DNA from: Acidimicrobiia bacterium
Lineage (GTDB): Bacteria; Actinomycetota; Acidimicrobiia; Spongiisociales; ZC4RG35
Direction: 5' to 3'
NCBI GenBank assembly: GCA_028285585.1
Contig: JANQOU010000013.1
Location: forward strand, 91,180 to 155,179
DNA: 64,000 bases
The notes under the pieces were generated by a model. The model was not told the DNA's origin and searched no databases. It worked only from the letters and a program-made list of their open reading frames with translations. Made by a program: the position numbers and the translations under genes. Shown here piece by piece: positions 8,190-15,046 of the stretch (its first letter is position 1; every line of letters begins with the position of its first letter).

Positions 8190-9662
8190 TGCGAGGAAGG
8201 ACCTGTCACCCGACACCACTATGAGGAAGGCCCCGACCGACGTCACCAGTTGGTAACGATCGGCGGTCTCCTCCCCATCCCACCATCTCCCACTCAGCCG
8301 CCAAGGCCCGCTCCAGGTGAGCACAGGCTCCCATCTGGCTCCCAACCGCATCCGCACCGGCAAGCCGCCATCCCACTCCACTTCTATCGGCCGAAGGCGA
8401 GGTGGGACCAAAGCCGGGCTGGGAGAAGGTGTGGCGCCAGGCCATGGCGCCCGCGGGTCACGCTCCACTTTGGTCTCGGGCTCTCCCCAACGCGACCAGG
8501 CCACCCTTTCCGAAGGCATACGCCCACCCTGTCTTCGCCCCTGGACGACACCGTCGGGGCCAAGCAGGGCTTGCGCTCGTGCCAAGGCTCGCTCGGCTTC
8601 GATCATCGAAGACTCGTCGGTGAGGAGCCCCAGCTGCCGGCCTTCGCCTGAGAGGTCGCTGGGCTCGATGGCCAGTGATGTGATGCCACCGGGAACACCG
8701 GCTGTCTCCACCCAGGCCCTCAATTGCCACCAAACTCGATCAGCAAGAGCCTTTTCGGTGAAGGGGTCAGATGACCTCCATACACGCTCCCGACCCGGGC
8801 CATGCAGCGCACCTGCCTTGATCGTCACCGTATGTGGCGCGACACCCGTCTCTCTCAGGCCTTTGAGCAGTCGCTCGGACAAGACTCTGCCGGCAAACCC
8901 AACCGCATCCAGGCTCTCCAAGGGCTCTTCGAACTCCATGCCCACCTTCAGCTCTGGGGGAATCCCACGCGGGTCGACGAGACGGTCGTCGCCACTGGCG
9001 AGACGGTGAGCCAGGGCACCCGGGTTGCCGAATCGTGAGGCAAGGGTGTCACGGGGAAGACGCGCCAGATCACCAAGGGTCATGATCCCCAGCCAGCGGA
9101 ACGTGCCGATCATCTCCTCCCCGCCCATCGCCTCGCGGAGAACACCCAGGTCGAGACGGGAGAGGAACCCGATCGTATCGTCGACGATCATGGGCGCACC
9201 TACGTTGGCTGTTGCTGCCGCCCAACGTGCGGCAAAAGGCCCATCGGCGACCCCGATCAAGGCATGACCGCCACGACGTGATCCGGTCAGCACATCGAGC
9301 TCCTTGGCAACTCGTTCGGCAAGAGACTCCTCGCTCCCGTAGAACTTGACGGCGCCGGCGATGGGCACGAGCAAGAGGCCGGGCGAGACGACCTCCACCC
9401 TGGGCACCAAATCTTCGACCGCTTCGATGATGGGCTCGAAACGCCGGGTCTCATCACCGACATCCCGAGGGAGAACGGTGGCGAAAGGCACGAGCACCTC
9501 GGCCTCGCGTCTTGGCATGCCAAGAGCCACACCAGCGTCGAGAACGTCGTCGGTGGCTCCGGTGACCCGGTCGTCGGCAACTAGAAGGGGCTCATCCAAC
9601 GGTGCGTCTGGCCTGGTCAGCGACCACATCGGAAACCACACGCACAACGTCCGTACCTTCAT
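8175..9662 (-). CDS. imuB: ImuB-like Y-family polymerase homologue (non-catalytic)
   Basis: SOS mutasome subunit, 495 residues. In the known actinobacterial system ImuB bridges the beta clamp and the error-prone DnaE2. The protein begins RTLCVWFPMW; in active Y-family enzymes this strand carries the first catalytic Asp, which is absent here, as expected for ImuB. A helix-hairpin-helix/thumb region (FRWLGIMTLGDLARLP) lies near residue 185, and a little-finger-like C-terminus follows. Start ATG 9662 has GAGGTGGAAG just upstream. The gene begins 71 bases inside imuA', implying coupling. No dnaE2 is in this window, so the partner polymerase must be elsewhere if the system is active. Confidence 0.85.
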   Translation of the reverse strand: MKVRTLCVWFPMWSLTRPDAPLDEPLLVADDRVTGATDDVLDAGVALGMPRREAEVLVPFATVLPRDVGDETRRFEPIIEAVEDLVPRVEVVSPGLLLVPIAGAVKFYGSEESLAERVAKELDVLTGSRRGGHALIGVADGPFAARWAAATANVGAPMIVDDTIGFLSRLDLGVLREAMGGEEMIGTFRWLGIMTLGDLARLPRDTLASRFGNPGALAHRLASGDDRLVDPRGIPPELKVGMEFEEPLESLDAVGFAGRVLSERLLKGLRETGVAPHTVTIKAGALHGPGRERVWRSSDPFTEKALADRVWWQLRAWVETAGVPGGITSLAIEPSDLSGEGRQLGLLTDESSMIEAERALARAQALLGPDGVVQGRRQGGRMPSERVAWSRWGEPETKVERDPRAPWPGATPSPSPALVPPRLRPIEVEWDGGLPVRMRLGARWEPVLTWSGPWRLSGRWWDGEETADRYQLVTSVGAFLIVVSGDRSFLAAVYD

Positions 9663-10266
9663 CTTCCACCTCGAAACGACGGGTGACACCAGCGGCACCC
9701 TTCCCGGACGCCTCCAGCATGAGACGTCGTCTCCTGAGCTGCCCATGCCCACGGTCGGCGCCCTCCCAGGTCACACCTATGGCCCTCAGCCGGAGATGAG
9801 CAATGCCGATCGGAAGTCCCTTGCCCGTTGATCGCATCGCGATCGCCACTCTCCTGGCCCTGGCGAGAGCAGTCAGCCGACGCAAATCTCGATCCCTGAC
9901 CCGGGCGGGAACTTCGATGTAGGCCGCCCTCACCCCCTCGAGAAGGGCAGCTGCGACCTTTGGCCAGAGAGTCACGTCATCACAACGGACGACTACCAGC
10001 CGCTCGGGCACGACCCCTGTTTCCCAGGCGGCTTCAGGTGAGATCCACCCTCGGGTGTCGAGCACGACAACATGAGAGCGCTTCGAGTGCTCGGCAAGAA
10101 GCTTGAGCCCCAGCCGGGTCAACCCGGTCCCGGGCACGCCAACCAACTCGGTGACCCTGCCTGGTTGAAGCTGAAGGCTCCTGTAGTCACCGACAAAGCT
10201 CTCGGCCTGTAGCTCAGGGAGAGCCCGCCTCCCTCTCAGGTCATCAACAGAGCCAACATTGTTCAT
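9592..10266 (-). CDS. imuA': ImuA'-like RecA-fold protein of the mutasome
   Basis: RecA-related accessory factor, 224 residues. The P-loop region reads GVPGTGLTRLGL: the Walker A lysine is replaced by Leu, so ATP hydrolysis is doubtful. This agrees with the small, degenerate ImuA' proteins of actinobacteria. It lies directly upstream of, and overlaps, imuB. An ATG at 10314 would add 16 residues, but it sits inside the LexA palindrome and ahead of a likely -10 (TATCAT at 10306-10301). ATG 10266 is therefore preferred. Expression is expected to be DNA-damage induced. Confidence 0.75.
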   Translation of the reverse strand: MNNVGSVDDLRGRRALPELQAESFVGDYRSLQLQPGRVTELVGVPGTGLTRLGLKLLAEHSKRSHVVVLDTRGWISPEAAWETGVVPERLVVVRCDDVTLWPKVAAALLEGVRAAYIEVPARVRDRDLRRLTALARARRVAIAMRSTGKGLPIGIAHLRLRAIGVTWEGADRGHGQLRRRRLMLEASGKGAAGVTRRFEVEDEGTDVVRVVSDVVADQARRTVG

Positions 10267-10302
10267 CCATCGCCCGATCGCAGCGCTCGTTGGCTGATCA
10301 AT

Positions 10303-10326
10303 GATATCGAACATATGTTCGATATC
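10303..10326. promoter_or_regulatory. LexA SOS box in a perfect 24-bp palindrome
   Basis: The core CGAACATATGTTCG (10308-10321) matches the actinobacterial/Gram-positive SOS consensus CGAAC-N4-GTTCG. It is extended by GATAT/ATATC arms to perfect symmetry over all 24 bases. It overlaps the probable imuA' -10 element, so bound LexA would block imuA'-imuB transcription. It is also about 90 bp upstream of the divergent gene at 10427. Confidence 0.88.
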
Positions 10327-10414
10327 AAGAGGCCCTGCAAAAGACGCCTTCTCTGCATACGGCAGGTGTCGCTTGACGGGTTGACAACACCAAGAATCTG
10401 CGCTGGATGCCCCT

Positions 10415-10420
10415 TACAAT
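10415..10420 (+). promoter_or_regulatory. Leaderless -10 element of the MerR-DUF433 gene
   Basis: TACAAT, close to consensus, ends six bases before the GTG at 10427. A TTGACA at 10381-10386 is too far upstream (28-base spacer) to be its -35. Confidence 0.5.
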
Positions 10421-10426
10421 GAACAC

Positions 10427-11116
10427 GTGGTTGAGACTTCCCATGACGGTGGCCTTGACGTGCGTGAGATGCCGCCGCGGGGCTACTACCTAGCTGCCGA
10501 AGTTGGGCAACTAGCCGGGGTCTCCGGCAACACCATCGGACAGTGGAAACGTCGCGGCTACATACAGGCGTCCCAATCTGCTGACGACTATCCACACATC
10601 TATGCCTATCAGGACGTGGCTGAAGCCATGGTCGTCCATGACCTGCTCGACCACTCCGTTCCCCTTCGCCGAATCAAGCGGCTGATTGCAAGGCTCAGGG
10701 AAGAGAACGGGAGAGGTTGGCCTCTCCAGGCCGAGAGGTTGTATGTCCCAGATGGACCATCGTCTAAGAACCCGGTCTACTTGAAGAAGGACAAAAAGTT
10801 GGTAGACCCCGACGCCCTGACGCCGTGGCATTACGTGATAGAGGCTGGCAATCTCCAACTCATTGCCGAACAGCTCCATCGGGGTGGATGGGTTGTTCGT
10901 GCCCTTCCGAACTTGCAGCACATAGAGGTGGACCCAGACAAGATGTCGGGCAAACCCTCAATCCGGGGGCTACGCATTGCGGCGGAGGATGTCGCAATCA
11001 TCGCTGAGGAATCCGGACACAACGTGTTGATGACTGAATTCGGGCTTAACTCTCGGCAGATACGCGACGCTGTCGAGTGGTGGGGTGCCGTGAGGGAGTT
11101 CGAGGAGGCCGCATAA
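10427..11116 (+). CDS. MerR-like HTH plus DUF433 protein, putative antitoxin
   Basis: 229-residue composite DNA-binding protein. Residues about 20-45 (YYLAAEVGQLAGVSGNTIGQ) form a MerR-type winged helix-turn-helix. A middle region contains a basic helix (LRRIKRLIARLREE). The C-terminal 60 residues, from HIEVDPDKMSGKPSIRGLRI on, are a DUF433 domain, the family that partners PIN-like toxins. One base separates it from the gene at 11118. This suggests a VapBC-like toxin-antitoxin pair in which this protein is antitoxin and autorepressor; that role is inferred from the pairing. The GTG start follows TACAAT by six bases. The pair looks less GC-rich than its neighbours by eye, which may mean acquisition. 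Confidence 0.7.
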   Translation: MVETSHDGGLDVREMPPRGYYLAAEVGQLAGVSGNTIGQWKRRGYIQASQSADDYPHIYAYQDVAEAMVVHDLLDHSVPLRRIKRLIARLREENGRGWPLQAERLYVPDGPSSKNPVYLKKDKKLVDPDALTPWHYVIEAGNLQLIAEQLHRGGWVVRALPNLQHIEVDPDKMSGKPSIRGLRIAAEDVAIIAEESGHNVLMTEFGLNSRQIRDAVEWWGAVREFEEAA

Positions 11117-11117
11117 C

Positions 11118-11510
11118 TTGTATCCACCGCGGACATTGGTAATTGACGCCGATATGCCCGCGCGGACTCGCACCGAAATCTGGCATCGAGGTCGCAATGT
11201 CCAACGTGTCCAGCACTACGGCCTCAAGAAGAGCAAAGACCCCCAGCTACTTCCCGACCTCGATGCGCTGCTCGATGACTGGATCTTGATTACCGGCGAC
11301 GACAAGATGCCGTTCGCGCATGCCGAAACGATCAAAAAGGTAGGGGCGACCATCGCCACAATTGACCCACGACGCCCACCAGGAATCAAGCTCGTCGAAT
11401 GGCGGCTAGAGGTGGTGCATCGCTGGATACACAAAATGCACGAACAGGAGACCGGCGAGGTACGTCGGTACAATCACAAGACGCACCGAGTCTGGACACC
11501 TCTGAAGTGA
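11118..11510 (+). CDS. PIN-like (DUF5615-type) protein, putative toxin
   Basis: 130-residue protein. The N-terminal strand LVIDADMP and the later strand WILITGDDKM place acidic residues as in DUF5615/Mut7-C PIN-like nucleases. A basic C-terminal tail (RRYNHKTHRVW) could contact RNA. It follows the DUF433 protein after one base, a common arrangement for VapC-like toxins with DUF433 antitoxins. The toxic activity and its RNA target are not shown by the sequence. TTG 11118 is taken as the start because it couples to the upstream stop; a second in-frame TTG 18 bases on is possible. Confidence 0.65.
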   Translation: MYPPRTLVIDADMPARTRTEIWHRGRNVQRVQHYGLKKSKDPQLLPDLDALLDDWILITGDDKMPFAHAETIKKVGATIATIDPRRPPGIKLVEWRLEVVHRWIHKMHEQETGEVRRYNHKTHRVWTPLK

Positions 11511-11735
11511 GCGACGAGCCAACTCAGAAGCTACAAAGTGCGCCGTTCAGTTTGCGCGCGAAATCGCAGCCGCGGCACTTTTGTGTCCACAACACGAACA
11601 CTACGCAGCAGAGATTCTCCCGTGTTGGTCATCGGCACAGAACTGGCCAAGCAACCGTGAGCCTTCTCACAAAGCAGAGGCCAGCCGTCCTATCCCTCGC
11701 CAACGGCAACGATGCTACCCCGAAGGCGCTCAACC

Positions 11736-13337
11736 TCAGCTCAGCCAGCCCTCACCTTCACGAACGGTGATGACCGTTGGCCGGTCGGAGCCGAAAGCCC
11801 CGAGAACCGCTCCCGTCAGCTCGTCTTTGGATGAAGCTCGAACACCGTACGCCCCCATGGCCTGGGCCATGGCAATGAAGTCCGGGCTCAATCCGTCGAC
11901 ACCAATCGGCGGGATTCCGGATGCTCTCATGTCGTCCCGGATCTGCTTGTACCCGTCGTTGTCCCACACGATCACAGGGATAGGTAACCCAAGCTCGGAC
12001 GCCGTCATCAACTCCTGGATGGTGAACATCACACCCCCGTCCCCCACCAGGCAGATGACATCCCGATCGGGCAGGGCGAGCTTCGCTCCGATCGCATCGG
12101 GAAGACCGCAACCGAGTGTGCAGAAGCCTGCCGGGTAGTGCCAGGTGCGCGGGAGACGAGCGTCGTAGGCGAAGGCACCTGTGTACACCACCTGGCAGAT
12201 GTCACCCATCACCACTGCGTCTTCCGCCACGATCTCCCGCAGATGACGGAGCAGCCGGACATGACGCTGCTGCGAAAGGTCCAGGTTGGCCGAGATCTCC
12301 TCTCTGGCGGTCGCCACGTCAGCCTCGAGATCCGAGCGGTTGGCTGCTGGGCTGACATCCACCAGCCGTTCGTTCATGGCTTCTATCGCCAAAGCCGCAT
12401 CGGCGACGATCCCCACGGCTGCCGGGTAGTAGTCGCCGATCTTGGACGGGTCGATGTCGACCCGGATCAGGTTGTCGGGCAGCGGCAGCCGCTCGACAAA
12501 GCTGTCCGTCTCCGCCAGCTCCGTGCCGATGGCCATCACGACATCGGCTTTCTCCAGATGGTCTCTGACCTCGAGGCGAATGGTTCCAGCGCTGAGACTC
12601 ACCGGCGAGTCGTCAGGGACCACGCCCTTCCCCGCGGCAGAGGCGATCACGCTTGCGCCCAGCGTCGCCACGAGCTCTCTGATCGGTGTCGCGGCCCCGG
12701 TAGCCCCACCACCGATCATCACCAACGGCCGCTTCGCCGCAACAAGCAACTGAACTGCGCGGTTGATCTCATCGTCGTCAGGGCTTGGAGGCGACGGAAG
12801 CTCCTCGGGGCTCCATTCGCTTTCTACAGCCTGGGCTTGAACGTCAATGGGTATCGAGATGTGCACCGGACGCGGGCGCTCCGAAGCGAAGACAGAGAAG
12901 GCGCGGTGGATCAGCCGAGGGACCTCGTCTGGAGAGCCGGCACGTGCCGAGAACGCCGTTAGCGGCGATGTGACCGCAGGCTGATCCGGGATCTCATGAA
13001 GCGCTCCCCATCCCTTGCCGTGAGTGTGAGTTGCGGTCTCCGCCGACAACAACAGCACCGGCACAGAGTCCGCCCATGCCTGTCCGATGGCGGTGAGGGC
13101 GTTGGTGACACCAGGGCCCGAAATGACAACTGCCACACCGGGGCGCCCACTGGCCCGGGCATAGCCATCGGCCATGAACCCGGCGCCTTGCTCGTTGCGT
13201 GCTTGAACATGACGAATGGCACCACTGGCCAGACCGCGATACATCTCGAGGGTATGAACTCCGGGGATGCCGAACACGGTCTCGACTCCATACTCAGCGA
13301 GCAGGCCGATAGCCGCCTCTCCAACTGTTGCCTGCAT
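11736..13337 (-). CDS. Thiamine pyrophosphate enzyme, AruI-like 2-oxoacid decarboxylase
   Basis: 533-residue enzyme of the acetolactate synthase superfamily. The N-terminal Pyr domain holds the TPP-activating Glu in RNEQGAGFMADGYAR. The C-terminal PP domain has the GDGGVMFTIQEL motif with the matching Asn about 25 residues later (VIVWDN). The opening GVETVFGIPGVHTLEMYRGL resembles 5-guanidino-2-oxopentanoate decarboxylase (AruI, arginine transamination pathway) more than biosynthetic acetolactate synthase. No aruH-type transaminase is adjacent, so the substrate is unproven. ATG 13337 overlaps the fpg stop (TGATG) and has GGAGGAGG upstream. Confidence 0.75.
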   Translation of the reverse strand: MQATVGEAAIGLLAEYGVETVFGIPGVHTLEMYRGLASGAIRHVQARNEQGAGFMADGYARASGRPGVAVVISGPGVTNALTAIGQAWADSVPVLLLSAETATHTHGKGWGALHEIPDQPAVTSPLTAFSARAGSPDEVPRLIHRAFSVFASERPRPVHISIPIDVQAQAVESEWSPEELPSPPSPDDDEINRAVQLLVAAKRPLVMIGGGATGAATPIRELVATLGASVIASAAGKGVVPDDSPVSLSAGTIRLEVRDHLEKADVVMAIGTELAETDSFVERLPLPDNLIRVDIDPSKIGDYYPAAVGIVADAALAIEAMNERLVDVSPAANRSDLEADVATAREEISANLDLSQQRHVRLLRHLREIVAEDAVVMGDICQVVYTGAFAYDARLPRTWHYPAGFCTLGCGLPDAIGAKLALPDRDVICLVGDGGVMFTIQELMTASELGLPIPVIVWDNDGYKQIRDDMRASGIPPIGVDGLSPDFIAMAQAMGAYGVRASSKDELTGAVLGAFGSDRPTVITVREGEGWLS

Positions 13338-14227
13338 CAGGCCTCCTCCAACTCTTCCAACGTCTTGGGCCAATCGTCCTTGAGCAACCGAGAAAGAGAC
13401 CTGTCGGCAAGGAGTTTCCCTTCCGTCTGACAGGTGGCGCAGTAGTTCGTCTCGTTCGACGCGTAGACGATCCTCTGCACAGGGCTGCCACAGCGCGGAC
13501 AGGCCTCCCCGTACTTGCCGTGAACGGCCATGTCTGGGCGGAATGCCGTGACCTTCTTCGGCCACTCACCTTCCAACTCATCCCGCATCCGGTCGGTCCA
13601 CTCTTGAAGCGACTCAATGACTGCGCGGCGCAAGCGAGTCACCTCGTCATCAGTCAACTGTGCCGTGCGCTTCACCGGCGACAGCTGCGCCTTCCACAAG
13701 ATCTCGTCCGAGTAGGAGTTGCCGATGCCGGAGAAGATGCGCGGATCGGTGAGGGCTCGCTTCAACGTCCGGTTCTCTCGTCGTATCACGTCTGCGAATT
13801 CGGCCTCAGAGGCTTCCAGAGGCTCCACTCCGCCCCGATCCAGCCCGGCGACGCCGTCCCAACTGGAGAAAAGCCAGATGCCTGCTCTCTTGTGCGTGCC
13901 CTGCTCGGTGAGTATCAGCGACCCTTCATCGAAGTCGAGAGCCGCCAGCCCGACCTTCTTGGGTATCGGCTTCCTGGGTGGCTCCCATCGAAGACGGCCG
14001 GCCACCATGAGGTGAATCACCATGTACATCTCGGGATCGAACTCGAAGACGATCCGCTTCCCGACACGATGCAGATCCTCGACGGTGGACCCGGCCGGAG
14101 CGTCGTAGGGCGGGTCGAAAGTGCGCAACACCGAAGGTGAGGAGACCCGGACACCGCTCAGTGCCCGTCCGCGCACACGAGCCGACAGGGCTTCGAGGTA
14201 AACGACGATGTCCGGCAGTTCGGGCAC
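13337..14227 (-). CDS. Fpg/Nei-family DNA glycosylase
   Basis: Base-excision repair glycosylase/AP-lyase of 296 residues. Pro2 and Glu3 (the catalytic pair) open the protein as PELPD; classical MutM has PELPE and Nei has PEGPE. The conserved Lys is in RVGKRIVFEF (about residue 60). The H2TH region includes GIGNSYSDEILW. The C-terminal zinc finger has Cys pairs in CPRCGSP and CATCQ. The D for E change at residue 6 marks a subfamily whose lesion preference I cannot state. GTG start 11 bases after the upstream membrane-protein gene; the stop couples to the TPP enzyme. Confidence 0.85.
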   Translation of the reverse strand: MPELPDIVVYLEALSARVRGRALSGVRVSSPSVLRTFDPPYDAPAGSTVEDLHRVGKRIVFEFDPEMYMVIHLMVAGRLRWEPPRKPIPKKVGLAALDFDEGSLILTEQGTHKRAGIWLFSSWDGVAGLDRGGVEPLEASEAEFADVIRRENRTLKRALTDPRIFSGIGNSYSDEILWKAQLSPVKRTAQLTDDEVTRLRRAVIESLQEWTDRMRDELEGEWPKKVTAFRPDMAVHGKYGEACPRCGSPVQRIVYASNETNYCATCQTEGKLLADRSLSRLLKDDWPKTLEELEEA

Positions 14228-14238
14228 TCGACGAGACG

Positions 14239-14955
14239 CTACTCTGACTCTCTAGTCGGCCTGCCAAACAGGACTGCGACACCCACGACCAACCCTCCGG
14301 AGATGAAAACGTAAGCAGTCAGATGCCTTGTGTCACCGTCGGCTCGGCTTATCAGCAACCCGAGAAGCAAAACCACAGCAGCGACAACGACCAGAGCCAA
14401 CGTCTGGGCACCCCGTCGCGCAGTCGCCATCAGATAGGCAATGGCGACCATCAACCCTCCCATGACCAAGAACAACAGCCAGGGCTCGACTCCTCCGAGG
14501 AAGGGAACCCCCTCAGCAGACGGGAATGTCTCCTGACCCAGCCTGAGGAAGCTGCCGCCAAGCAGCACCAACCCACCGCCAAGAGCGAAGGCGATCGCAA
14601 GGATGTTCGACTTTGGCTCGGCAACGGCGTCGACACTTGGCTCCGACTCCGGCTCGGGCGGATTGCCCAAAGCGGCCACTTTCCGAGCCATACGCGGAGA
14701 TGCAGCAGCAAGCCCAAGCTCCTCGGCAAGCCGGGCATCTTCAGAGACCCTGAGAATGAGCTCCTCGCCCTCGGCCCTGATTGCGAAGGAGTCGTGAAGG
14801 GCCGTGATGCCGATGTCACGAATCGCCCAGTCGCCGACCACCTGATCGCCTGAAAGCAACCGGATACGATCGTCGTCCACGGTGACGCTCACGGGCAGGC
14901 TGGAGCCATCAGCCTCCCCGCGCATTCTGAGCGTCCCTTGGGTCTCGATGGCCAT
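14239..14955 (-). CDS. Membrane protein with N-terminal domain shared with 3286-3594
   Basis: 238-residue protein of unknown function. The first 75 residues form a soluble module related by eye to the 102-aa protein at 3286 (shared G-D/S-W-x-I-x-D-I core). A linker rich in Pro/Glu follows. The second half has four to five hydrophobic segments, including NILAIAFALGGGLVLLGG, PWLLFLVMGGLMVAIAYLM and the last at the C-terminus. The soluble domain is probably cytoplasmic. Start ATG 14955 has GGAG seven bases upstream; TAGAAT at 14989-14984 is a likely -10. First gene of a unit with fpg and the TPP enzyme. Confidence 0.6.
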   Translation of the reverse strand: MAIETQGTLRMRGEADGSSLPVSVTVDDDRIRLLSGDQVVGDWAIRDIGITALHDSFAIRAEGEELILRVSEDARLAEELGLAAASPRMARKVAALGNPPEPESEPSVDAVAEPKSNILAIAFALGGGLVLLGGSFLRLGQETFPSAEGVPFLGGVEPWLLFLVMGGLMVAIAYLMATARRGAQTLALVVVAAVVLLLGLLISRADGDTRHLTAYVFISGGLVVGVAVLFGRPTRESE

Positions 14956-14992
14956 CAAGGCACTCCATACGACAACCCGGTGATTCTACGAG

Positions 14993-15022
14993 AAAGGGGA
15001 CGACCAGATGGTCGTCCCCTTT
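14993..15022. terminator. Strong bidirectional hairpin after pnp
   Basis: A perfect 13-bp stem, 14993-15005 with 15010-15022, around the loop AGAT. The A/T ends of the stem give short T runs on both strands. It lies 24 bases after the pnp stop (minus strand) and upstream of the 14955 gene. Confidence 0.75.
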
Positions 15023-15046
15023 CCTTTCACTTGGATATGAGCTGGG

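Noticed and set aside
10267..10314. ATG at 10314 as the imuA' start
   Set aside because: It lies within the LexA palindrome and before the likely -10, so it would not be in the mRNA.
10381..10386. TTGACA as a -35 element for the MerR-DUF433 gene
   Set aside because: The spacer to TACAAT is 28 bases, too long for a sigma-70-type promoter.
11511..11735. Largest intergenic gap, checked for an RNA gene or small protein
   Set aside because: No convincing start with a promoter or ribosome binding site, no strong hairpin and no tRNA-like fold were seen.
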